This document shows, piece by piece, positions 10,801-20,086 of a DNA stretch of 64,000 nucleotides. Made by a program: the position numbers and the translations under genes. The number at the start of each line of letters is the position of its first letter. Position 1 is the first letter of the stretch. Source of the DNA: Takakia lepidozioides (lineage: Eukaryota; Streptophyta; Takakiopsida; Takakiales; Takakiaceae); contig CM060731.1 of NCBI GenBank assembly GCA_030704615.1, positions 1,984,001 to 2,048,000 of the forward strand, written 5' to 3'. The notes below the pieces were generated by a model. The model saw only the letters and a program-made list of their open reading frames with translations, was not told where the DNA came from and did no database searches.

Positions 10801-11536
10801 GCCAAGCAGAGGCAGGAGGTGGCGCGTGCAAGACACTGGGCTGAAATAGAGAAGTACCATTTGTGTGGGACTGATGAAGAGCCGCACATGTGCGCTTGTG
10901 TCGCGCAAGCCCTCTGATGCGCGCAAAAAGACGACCGCAAGCTGGGCATGGGGTACGGTCTGATGGGAGAGGCGCCTGCTGTTGGGGTAAGAGTGATGGG
11001 GTCGGCAATGCAGGCTGCACAACTGGAGAAGAAGGCACGTGGAGAGGCTCATGACGAAGAGGAGTTGGGCTGCCTTGAAGCCGTTGCCGAGAATGGGATG
11101 GAGAACCTGGAGAAGAAGTGACTGGCGTGGGACATCGAACCCTACCTGAGAGGCGCAGTGGGGGAGGGCTCAACAGACACTGTGGGAGTTCTTCGGTCGG
11201 TGGGACGCCAATGGAAGAACCTGGAATCAGCGGTGGAGAAGACCGTTGTGAAGATGACGACTCTTCTTGAACTTGGTGTCTGGAGCTTGGACTCTGGTGC
11301 GCATCAGGAACATGTGAGCTAGGGGTAGGGGTACGTTGGCGTTGGGGTCTTCCAATAGGAGCAGTTGCGGCTGTGTTCAGCACCTCTCGTTGCTCTGGGG
11401 AGTGAACTGCCAGGGATGGTGGAGTAGGCAGTAAAGAGGTTGTGGTGAGGGCTGGAGTTGGCTGCCTGTACGGCGTCGGGGCTGAACGAGCTGGGGGACG
11501 AGCCGATCGAGGCCGTCTGACCGGCGTGGGGCCCAC
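7876..11536 (-). pseudogene. Polyprotein: C2H2 finger, reverse transcriptase, restriction-like endonuclease
   Basis: Four collinear open segments (11536-9713, 9598-8813, 8816-8028, 8145-7876) cover one protein of roughly 1,200 residues with three breaks. The first segment has CPACGRLF and RHKRTC (C2H2 finger, about 10890-10955), then RT motifs including PSGLLYEYLRD, RPIAVG and LQVDVTNAFNTVSR. Between segments the frame carries TRQGDPLGGPLFA, and SVADDTHIVG is the catalytic DD box (about 9520). The third segment has a C-x-C, H, C knuckle (CVCLQ, HLLRCPCGGER) and then RRRVDIVLSRDG with a following AD, matching the nuclease core D-x(12-14)-D/E layout. The last segment, rich in alanine and arginine, is the family's usual C-terminal tail. 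Breaks may be real or assembly indels. The track frame begins at a GTG, so the true start is not determined. Confidence 0.75.
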
Positions 11537-11720
11537 TGTTGCACAGCGGCCGCTTGCTCGCTTAGCGCTGCTACCGCTGTCGCTACCGCCAACACCTCCA
11601 CTAAGTTGGCGGCTCTACAGGCCTTGCCGAGGTCTGGGGGCGACGCCGCTCATCGTACTTCTCGTGTCCACGCTCGTCATCTCCATCTTCATGCAGAAAT
11701 TCAATAGGTGGTACCCACCC

Positions 11721-14700
11721 TAATATCTGGTTAGTATATGTTTCCTGTCTTGGTGCAGACTCACCTATCACAATGCTTCTCGCACTGCACTTTGCAACTA
11801 CAACCCGCCGATATGATCACAGAGACCATTGGACCACCGATTTCTCGGCTCCCTGACCCGAAGCCGCAGTGTCTCTTCGTTTTCGATGAGTAAAGTGGAG
11901 TCTGCCTTGTTTTGGCTCTGCATTGTACCTATGCGCCTCCTCTGCGTATAATGAGACGAGAATGAAATCAGAAATTGGAATAGAAATGCAAGCCGTGACT
12001 TGCAGAGATTGGCCGAAGATAACGAACCGTTTCATGCTTTGCGTCCTCACTCCTTTGAGGATCAATTCCCCGTCAAGCGTTCTCCTGCAGGAGTGCCGTA
12101 CGTATATATATATATGCTAAGTATTGCAGCAAGCTGTGTAGTTGGTGGGCATGCGCTGACTTGACCGCATGTGTCGTTGAGAGATGGGAAACCAAGCTAG
12201 CGATGGTGAAGAGTTTGCAGAGCGACAACTTCAGGGAGCCCAATCCCAATCTTTTGTGCTTCTAACTTTTTGAATTATCAGCAATCAGTCATCTTGAAAT
12301 CCCTCTCAAAACTTTTCCCTCATCAGAACTGTAGGATGTTTCGAGTTTCGACAGCTCTCTACGATTTGCATATGCGCTCAAGGTTCATTTTGATGTTTCA
12401 CTTCTCTAACGCACTCTACCTTCTTGTCCTAAGCCAATTTTCAAGCTTTGAAAATTTGAGATCCAACTTTCTACACTAGGACTCTTTACTGCAAGTTAAA
12501 CCATACTACCTGTGCCACAGTTCCAACTTTTGCATCTCGTGAGTGTGCACACAGGGTGCCACCCAGGTGATTCTGCGTTTAAATCCTGCTAGTGGTATCA
12601 TCATCCCCCACCTTCCCCTGGGCAGCATCAGCCTTGTCTCATGTTATTTTGAAAGAGGTTAGTTCTCCTCATATAATTTTAAGGTAACTTGTTTGTGAGT
12701 GGTTGCTCCAAGTGTTCACCATTACAAATAGGGAAGAATCGTCTTGTCCATACTGCCAGTTTTCAATACAGGTAGCATGGGAGATGCTTAGTTACATCTC
12801 TTTACGATTGTATTTGACAGAAGCACATTTCCCTTGCATTTCAAACTAGTTGAATTTTTATAACATTGCTTCATGTTCCAGCCTACGGGACGTTTTGTCT
12901 TCACACTCCATAGTTTTTGCAGACGAAAGCATCTTTATAGTGTTCGCAGGAAGTTCACAAGGCTTATGACCAAAGGTGAAAAGTAAGGTAGTAGGACAGG
13001 CAGCCCGGGCCATTTGACATCAAAAGATCCGCTACAGTGGAATGCCTCGTGTAGGTATACAAGCCAAGCATTGCTGATCCTGGTAGTAAGAAACCCTCTA
13101 AGGTTTCCAACCAATAGTAACCATCCCTGATTCCACAAGTAGCAAACACAACTGCACTCAATTTCAGATCAGTTCGCACCCACTGTGGGAACGCTCTCGC
13201 GTGCTATCAAGGAAGCAGAAGTGAGCCGGACGAACTTCCTCAGTCCTTACCCTACAGTATAATCGTATGCTCTACCAGTACTCTGGATAGCAGATGGCAC
13301 ATGAGATCTGTTACTCAAACAATGCGGGAACTGATGCTATCTTCTTTAGGGCGAGAGGTTTAATGTACACTGGTCCCTTTAAGAAACGTGTTGTTGAAAT
13401 GGAATGCTCACTACTTATCACACTTGCCTCAACAAGTGAGTCCTTCCCCTTATGTTCAGATATTGAAAGATGCATTGTGTGGAGAGGTGAACACTAAAAA
13501 GACGTTGTCATTGAGAGTATTGTTGACATTTTTGTTTGGTATTGACATGGATATCCTTAGGTCCCTTGCGTATACTAGAAATATTTGAACGTCTCCTGAT
13601 ATGATGAGGAGCATGCACGAAGACATACCTAGGGAAGTATCTCAGCTGAAGGATTTGGAAGTTATGGTTGATATCACCAGCGCCCCCAAGTAGGGAAAAG
13701 CGGCGGGATGTCGACTGGGTCCCTTAACTTTACTCATATCCTACCCCCAAACCTCTAATGTCAGTCTGACACAGGGTCAAGGGACCCATCGTTATCTCCG
13801 GATAGCTGGTTGGCAGTAATGCTACCCATTTGCAGGACTGACTTTCAGCTCAGACTTCCCACGGACATGCGCCCATCAAAACACATAGAAAACAACTGAT
13901 CTGCAGACTTTTAGTGCATAAAAAACAAAATCAAAACTAAACAGTCGAAAGTGGATCTGGCAACACTTGCTCTTTGATCCTGCTTCATTACAGTTGAAGA
14001 TGAATACCAGCTCAGAGGTACAAAGTATTGACAGCTTTCCCTTTTAATAGAATAGGAACCGTGTTCCTACGGACACATGATCTGCATGGTGAAGGCAAGG
14101 CAGACGTGCAGATAACCCCTAGAACTGCGGCAGGAGGTTAAAGAAAGTGCACAATTGAACTTCACCACCAGGACACATCACAACAACTGCCCAACAGGAA
14201 CCTCAGCATTTCCAGACAACGCAAACGCAAAGCTCTTCAGAACAGATCAATTGGTGTTTGTAAGGCTTTCATTGTTGCCCTCAAGAAGCGATGTTCATCA
14301 TAAGAAGCAGAACGCACCGTAACTGACCTACCGCTCATTTACAGACATAACATGCACTAAACACTAGCACCAGGCCAATACACCACAGAAAACACTCCTT
14401 CAAACAATGGTAACTTACCTATCTCCACCTGCAATATAGGGATACTTTCTACCTGCGAAGTGAGGAGCCTAGACTGAGTTACCACTACAAAATAGAGCCG
14501 ATGCACACTTCTGTCTATACCAACCGGCGAAACAATGAACCAAATCTTGCAGACAGAAGGACATCAGAGAGGATCGCTTTAAAAAAGTTCCAAAGCAGTC
14601 GCAGTCGAGATGAAACCGCCTCCAGGTGCCTGATCTCAGGTGCTCCAGGACTTCTACTTCTCCCAGACCCAGAGTGGTTCTAAACAATGCACGACAAGAT

Positions 14701-14914
14701 TCTACAAGGCAGGGCTATAAGACCCCCACAAACAGAGATGCTAAACTTCCCAAACGTTCTGCCGCCTATGCGAGCCCAGACTGAAATGGCAGTGATATAA
14801 CTCTGGACAGGAGGGTTTAGATGCGGGTCTGAACCCTAAAATCTCCAGCTGCAAAGAGTTGCAGCTAGGCTAGGTTAGTAGATGCATGAATCTCCTGAAG
14901 TTGCTATCCGACTC
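11721..14914. other. No gene supported; possible scattered exons
   Basis: I see no recognisable protein. A few pieces look exon-like: near 12922-12970 a pyrimidine tract and CAG precede a short open stretch, and a plus-strand frame at 13388-13588 has balanced composition. Neither has a homologue I can name and they do not link up. A short TA run lies near 12105-12116. Confidence 0.35.
12541..12645 (+). repeat. SINE-like fragment
   Basis: Shares GTGCCACCCAG(G/A)TGA with the tRNA-like head at 3841 and GATTCTG-x-GT-xx-AAATCCTGCT with the fragment at 4300, followed in both cases by a C-rich tract and GGGCAG. The three copies together outline one dispersed tRNA-derived family. Confidence 0.45.
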
Positions 14915-15154
14915 GTAAAGGATTTTGGGGGCAGATTCTGCCGTTTTTGAGGCAAATTAGGATGTCAGAAGATCGACGCTCCACGGCGCTTGCGCATTCT
15001 GCATTCCTAATCAGCTGTTTGACTCTCCTAATCGGAAGTTTGACTCTCCTAATCGGCAGTTTGACTCTCCTAATCGGCAGTTTGACTCTTAATGGCTCAA
15101 TATGGCCTGCAGCCAATCAGGGCCTCGCAGAATCTGCCCCCAAAATTCCTTTAC
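14915..15154. repeat. Foldback element with inner 21-bp tandem repeats
   Basis: Terminal inverted repeats of about 27 bp (14915-14941 and 15127-15154; core TTTTGGGGGCAGATTCTG and its complement) differ by one indel. Between them, at 15018-15090, a 21-bp unit TTTGACTCTCCTAATCGGCA is repeated nearly four times, the last copy shortened. Size and structure fit a MITE-like non-autonomous DNA element. No target duplication was resolved. Confidence 0.65.
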
Positions 15155-15160
15155 GCCAGG

Positions 15161-15294
15161 GAACGCGCCCCCTAGGGCGCATTATGGCACCTAGTTCGTC
15201 CTAGGTCTCGCCCTCCCGGGCTCGCCTTATGGCTCCTAGTGGGCTCGCCCTAGTGACTCACTAGGAGCCATAATGTGCCCTAGGGGACGCGTTC
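15161..15294. repeat. Foldback element, 35-bp arms
   Basis: Arms at 15161-15195 and 15260-15294 are near-complementary (GAACGCG, CCCTAGGGC and ATTATGGC in the left arm, matched in reverse on the right), separated by about 64 bases with further CTAGG-type palindromes. It follows the previous foldback by only seven bases. Confidence 0.6.
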
Positions 15295-15388
15295 TCTAGT
15301 ACATAAAGCACTTTAAAAAATTTCTCTTTGTATTTATCGTGCTGTTCAAAAGCAGAATTCATGGTTGGCCAGGGAATGCCCGCCGTAC

Positions 15389-15554
15389 CGTTTTTATTGC
15401 ACGTGCTTTATGCAGTGTAATGCCCCCAGAGTGGCGGGCATTCCCGGATTTTCGGGCTTTCCCTAGGGCTACTGCCCCAAGGCCAGTGCCCTCAAATCCG
15501 GGAATGCCCTCCACTCAGGGCATTACACTGCATAAAGCACGTGCAATAAAAACG
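15389..15554. repeat. Compound hairpin with perfect 37-bp arms
   Basis: The arms 15389-15425 and 15518-15554 are perfect reverse complements over 37 bases (starting CGTTTTTATTGCACGTGCTT). A second, inner pair, GGGCATTCCCGGATTT at about 15436 and its complement at about 15493, nests within the loop. A transcript from either strand would fold into a long near-perfect stem. This could be a young foldback transposon or a small-RNA precursor. Confidence 0.65.
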
Positions 15555-15779
15555 ATACTTGCATTTTATATGTATGCACGGCAGTTATGATGTAAATCTG
15601 TACAGCTTTATTTAAAAGAAACATGAGGTATGTGAACATAGCCTCTCATTTTTGAATAATTGGGAGTTTATGTCGCGCGTGTGGGACAGGGCGCGCACGG
15701 TCGCACGGACGCGGGGTCCCCCCCCCCACCTGCCAGCAGCGCGGTCGGCAGCCCCGCAAGCCGCCCGCGGCCCAGCGCC

Positions 15780-16916
15780 ATGCCTTCTGCCCAAGCTCTT
15801 GGTGTCTTCATGCGCAGGTCTCACCGTCTTACTGCCTGCCTCCGCAATACCATGTTCTGCTGCTTCATAGCGCTTCTTTTAAGCCCTTTCTCAGCGTTTT
15901 CCGACTGGAGTTCACCGACCAACACTCATCGAACGATGTCAGACTCCATAACCTTCTTCACCTCAAGCACTCCTCGGCAGCGTGCGAATCAATCGCTCAC
16001 CTCCACGGCCACTCTATGCACGCACATGCAAGCTACTACACTCCGAGTTCGTGACGACCACTGGCCTCCCAGACTCAGTATTCTCAGCAGGGTCATAAAA
16101 CCAGTTCAACACTACTGGCGCCCTCCCGCTCCTGTCCGGCACACCTCTCTCTCCCCACAGGCTGCCGTGTTACTTCTGTTTCTCTACCTCTTTCGAATCT
16201 CTAGGCTCTCGACTGATGGTTCCTTTCTTCTGCGGCTCTTCCTGGCGCCTATGCCCGTTTGTGGAGGGACAAACGGGCTTGGTCACGTCCTTCTTGCGAG
16301 TTACTGGAGTATAAGAAGAGGTTGGAGTGGCTTGCCCTACATACGAGCTCACGGGGTCCTGGGAATCGGCCTCATCACCGTCTTCACCCTCACTTTGACT
16401 GCTGCAGCAACTTCCAGCCACCCCGAATTCCTGCCCACTCGCCATGTTCACTACGCACCCGGAACCGTCTTCCACTACGATTTGCTAAACTACGAGCCGG
16501 TTCTTGTTCTCCCTCATCCAGATGTGACTAGCTCCATAAACTGCGTGCAATGGCTACCCAACAGGCTGGCAGGTCGGGCTCTTACATTCACCCAAGCCCA
16601 GTTTGAGAGCGTTGACAGCAGAGGCTGCATGCACCCACCGGCTATCACCTCCCACAAGCTGCATCACAACGTGTATGTTGTAAATTCCATCACTGGGCTT
16701 CTATGCCACCCTTGGGCGCGCAACTCCCCCCCGTACTCTTTGTACCCCCGCCACCAGGTTGCCCTCAGCACAGGCATGGTAACTCTGGGATTTGGAATAA
16801 TGCTTGCAAGGCCCGCACTGAGGACTACGTCTGGGAATCTCGCACTTCCGCGACCATCATGCATGCTGCTTCCCCGGAAGCTCTGTTTACCACAGCCAGG
16901 TAGAAGCTCGTTATGA
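15780..16916 (+). CDS. Long ORF without recognisable domain
   Basis: From the first ATG (15780) the frame is open for 378 codons. Composition is rich in Ser, Pro, Leu and Thr and no motif, signal peptide or repeat stands out; one hydrophobic stretch (CCFIALLLSPFSAF) is near the start. Another plus-strand frame over 16259-16531 is also open, and a third frame at 16880-17140 looks as protein-like as this one, so the coding frame is not certain. It may be a GC-rich chance ORF or a decayed mobile-element gene. The 15660 start reported for this frame is a TTG. Confidence 0.2.
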   Translation: MPSAQALGVFMRRSHRLTACLRNTMFCCFIALLLSPFSAFSDWSSPTNTHRTMSDSITFFTSSTPRQRANQSLTSTATLCTHMQATTLRVRDDHWPPRLSILSRVIKPVQHYWRPPAPVRHTSLSPQAAVLLLFLYLFRISRLSTDGSFLLRLFLAPMPVCGGTNGLGHVLLASYWSIRRGWSGLPYIRAHGVLGIGLITVFTLTLTAAATSSHPEFLPTRHVHYAPGTVFHYDLLNYEPVLVLPHPDVTSSINCVQWLPNRLAGRALTFTQAQFESVDSRGCMHPPAITSHKLHHNVYVVNSITGLLCHPWARNSPPYSLYPRHQVALSTGMVTLGFGIMLARPALRTTSGNLALPRPSCMLLPRKLCLPQPGRSSL

Positions 16917-17155
16917 GGCACATTGGCAACGCGATACCCAACTACAAGCTAAGAAAAGAGGTACAGGGGTCAAAACCCCAGCACTCCACATGGAAGGAAA
17001 TGCAGAAGCTGTAGCGGCAGAGATGCGGCTCCATATCCCCAAGATGATGATCACTGATAGAGCAACAACGATTCGCTGGCTACAAGGCTTGTACGGTGCT
17101 ATGTTGTACGCCACTACCCCTCTGTGGTACAGTGGCACTACCTCTCACCCTTTGT

Positions 17156-18407
17156 AACGTTTCTTTAAATGAGCATTTGCAGCGGGAAGGTGTGAGACCA
17201 GACATGATCACGTTCAGTTGTGCTCTCAATGCATGTGCCAGCCTTGGTGCCCTGGTAAAGAGCAAAGAGGTCCACGTTGATATTATCAAAGCTGGAATCC
17301 AATCATATATAAACTTGAAAAATACCCTTGTTGATGTGTATGCCAAATGCGAGGGCATGAAGAAATCGTACGTTCTGTTCAACAATATGAATCAACGAGA
17401 TGTGGTCTCATGGAGCCTGGGCACTGCAGGATATGCCCAACCTGGATGTGGTAGGGAAGCTTTTGAGATGTATGTTCAAATGCAATGGGAAGGGGTGCAG
17501 CCAGACAGTATAACATTCATTTGTGTTCTCAGTAAGTGTGCCACTCTTGCAGCCCTAGGAAAAGACAAAGGTGTCCATGTTGACATCATCCAAGCTGGAA
17601 TCTCTCACCTGATATCATTCTGAAGGCTGCCCTTTGGCAAGGCAAGCCTGCTGATATGTATGCCATGGCTCACCAGCTCCACCTGGAGGCTCAACTTTTT
17701 TCACTGATTCTCATTATGTTTATGGCCTTCTAAGCAAAGATCTTATTGCGGTATTACCCCTGCCCCCACAACAGAAGCAGCAGGCCAGGTTGAGTGGGCC
17801 ATGTCAAGGCTGGAGTTGTTACTGTTGTCGTGGAGATCTATGATTAAATGATGGAGAAAGGGGTGGAGCCCAACCACATTACATTTATGTGCATTTGCAA
17901 TGCTTGTGCAAGCCTGGCAGCCCTGGAAAAATGTGCAAGGATGTGCATGTTGACATCATCAAAGCTGGAGTTATACCAAATGTCATTCTGAACTCTGCCC
18001 TGGCAGCTCTGGAACAGGGCAAAGATGTCCATTGCGACATCGTCAGAGCTGGATTTGTACCAACTGTTCCTCTGAACTATACCCTGGCGATCACATATGC
18101 AAAATGTGGGTGCACCGAGGAGGCAAAGGGAATGTTTGACACTAAGGCTGAACGAGATAGCATGTCGTGGAATGCGATGCTTGAAGGGTATGCACAGCAG
18201 GGACATGATATGGAGGCTTTGGAGACCTATGATCAAATGATGGAGGAAGGGGAGAAACCCGATCACAGCATATTTATGTGCATTTGCAGTACGTGTGCAA
18301 GCATGGCAGCTCTGGTAAAGGGTAAAGAGGTCCATGGCGACATTATCAGAGCTGGCACGCAACGCATTCTACCTACAACCAGGCTGGGTGGACGACACGC
18401 AAAATGA
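17156..18407 (+). pseudogene. PLS-class PPR protein, broken and rearranged
   Basis: Two open segments (to 17623, and 17889-18407) carry typical plant PLS-type PPR motifs, which bind organelle RNA one base per motif. Visible pieces include GVRPDMITFSCALNACASLG, KEVHVDIIKAG, LVDVYAKC, RDVVSWS, AFEMYVQMQWEGVQPDSITF and, later, YAKCGCTEEAKGMFD, MSWNAMLEGYAQQGHDMEAL, EGEKPDHSIFMC. No start Met or organelle-targeting peptide is present and no E or DYW tail follows. At about 18000 the motif order jumps from VILNSAL directly to AALEQGKDVH, skipping the usual YAKCG-to-VSWN half. The 17624-17888 gap keeps PPR-like sequence with stops. Confidence 0.8.
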
Positions 18408-19065
18408 ATGAGCGCACAGACTAGCCATAGTCGGCCACAGGAGTCTTGAAGGGTGACTGTTTCTTGGAACTTATTTTACCATGCTGTTGCACGAACTTTG
18501 CGAGAAGCTCCTAGACAAACCAGCTCCTAGACAAACCATAAGGCGAAGATTGGATGGCTCCTTGTTAGAATCAGATAGGCCGATTCAAAACACATCTACA
18601 TCATAGCATATGATTAGACTGAAATTGAACTAGGTGAGTTTGGAAGCCGCACCAGAGTGCAACGACTAAGATGCCTTCGAGTCCTGTCTAAAGCAATTGG
18701 AGGCGCTCAGAGTTTGGGTAAACGAGGACAATAAATATTGCAGCGGAAATAATAAAAGACGCCTCCAAGAAGAAAATTTGTGAACGCATTTGACAGTTTA
18801 TTCAATTAATTATTGCTTATTATTATTTTGTAATCTTTTATTCAGTACGTTTTTTGGTAAGCTGTCCACGTAATTATTCTGCTAATTGCGGATTAGCAGC
18901 CCTACCGATAGCCTGATTAGTGAGTTGGAGTGAGGTTTGTAGTGTAAACATCAGTATGGTTAGGAGTAAGCGGAAGGGATTAGTGATAAGCTAAGCGTGT
19001 GGTTTATACTGTGCACAAAGACACATAGCGCACAGAACTATCACTGAAGAACACCATCCTCGACG
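18408..19065. other. No gene seen
   Basis: Follows the PPR pseudogene. AT-rich with no supported reading frame; a GTTTGTAGTG string at 18937 was considered as a CACTA terminus and rejected. Confidence 0.5.
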
Positions 19066-19600
19066 GTCGCTTCTTTTTTTAATTTCAAAAACTCATGCAA
19101 TGTGAGAATACAAGACGCATGCCCTGGTCGGAGGTCGATTTGTTTTAAAAACATTATATATAAAACATTACAAAAATAAATAAAGTGACCGTACAATTGA
19201 CGGCCGCTTCTTTTTTCAATTTAAAAAAATAATGCAATGCTGAGAAAATAGTCTGAGCATACCGCATCCATTGGTTGGACGTCGCTCCTTTCAAAAATAA
19301 AATGAAAATGAAATTAAAATAAATATTTCAAAAACTCCTGCAATGCGAGAATAGAGGACGCGCACGTTCTGGCAAGACGTTGATTATTTTATTTTATTTT
19401 ATTTTAATAAAAACAAAATATTTACTTTTTTTAAATAAAAAGAAAATAAAGTGACCGTACAATTGATGGCCGCTTCTTTTTTTAATTTAAAAAACCCATG
19501 CAAAGAAAATAGCCTGAGCGTAAGGGGTCCATCGGTTGGACGACGCTCCTTTCAAAAATGGAAGGAGAATGAAAATAAGATAAATATTTCAGAAACTCCT
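19066..19600 (+). repeat. Repeat family A, about two units
   Basis: Recurrent landmarks in order: GACGGCCGCTTCTTTTTT, ACTCATGCAATG, TGAGAAAATAGCCTGAGCGT, CATCGGTTGGACGACGCTCC, TTTCAAAAATGG, then TGCAATGCGAGAATA with a GACG(C/T)GCAC(G)TCCTGG segment, an A/T-rich stretch, and AATAAAGTGACCGTACAATT leading into the next GACGGCCGC. A unit is roughly 250 bp. The same units occur at 23631, 24660 and 26236, so this was one array later split by LINEs. Confidence 0.75.
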
Positions 19601-19681
19601 TTTTTATTTATAAAAATAATTTTAAGAGAAAGGGGACGGAGGCCCTTTTATTCAAAATTAATTAAAAATATATATAACAGC

Positions 19682-19702
19682 AGGTGGAAAAAATAACCAC
19701 CT
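19682..19702 (-). ncRNA. Stem-loop in the LINE 3' untranslated region
   Basis: AGGTGG, loop AAAAAATAA, CCACCT: a perfect 6-bp stem with a 9-base loop, about 80 nt from the LINE 3' end. The second LINE has the same loop with a different but still paired stem (24950-24968), so the pairing rather than the sequence is kept. It may be the part of the RNA recognised by the reverse transcriptase, as known for the 3' hairpins of some LINEs. Confidence 0.5.
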
Positions 19703-20086
19703 CAGGAAGGCCGTGAAGGCTAACTGAGGGGGGACTTCCCCAAAGCCAAAGCTAACTTGCTACATGAGGTGCTAGACAGGGGGAAGATTGTTGGTAGCTA
19801 GAAGGTAAGAACGAGCATGCTGGATTATGGTTCCAAAGGGGGCAGCGAGAGCGGGGTGGTGGAATCAGGGGCAGTAGAAGAAGAAGTAAGCCCAAACGAG
19901 AAAGACGAGCTTATTGCCGAGGCTTTTGCAGGCTGTTTGCATTCTACCTGCTTGACAGAGGCAAATTAGGTGTGCCCCAAATCAGCAATGGAGATCAAAG
20001 AAATGTCACTGAAGCACTTATGCGCTTCCAATAGGAGCCACTATTTAAGCCAGCAGGGAACATCCTATGAAGCACACGTAAAAGAG

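Larger units (their letters stand above)
7786..11720 (-). mobile_element. Non-LTR retrotransposon with restriction-like endonuclease
   Basis: A near-complete element on the minus strand: proline-rich N terminus, one C2H2 finger, central reverse transcriptase, C-terminal zinc knuckle and endonuclease-like domain, then a tandem-repeat tail. An N-terminal finger plus C-terminal PD-(D/E)XK-type nuclease is the layout of the early-branching, R2-like group, not of the L1 group that dominates plants. The 5' limit is not defined; 11720 is an estimate. I searched by eye for flanking U2 snRNA or rDNA target sequence and saw none. Confidence 0.65.

Noticed and set aside
10444-10917. 157-codon plus-strand ORF
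   Set aside because: Lies antisense to the retrotransposon polyprotein, which has clear RT and finger motifs on the minus strand.
7568-11800. U2 snRNA or rDNA target sequence flanking the R2-like element
   Set aside because: No recognisable snRNA or rRNA sequence was seen on either side.
15660-15779. Upstream extension of the 418-codon ORF
   Set aside because: The start is a TTG; the first ATG in frame is at 15780.
14483-18946. Possible CACTA element (CACTACAAA at 14483 and GTTTGTAGTG at 18937) around the PPR pseudogene
   Set aside because: Only nine terminal bases agree and the flanking triplets (TAC, TAA) do not match; this is expected by chance in AT-rich DNA.
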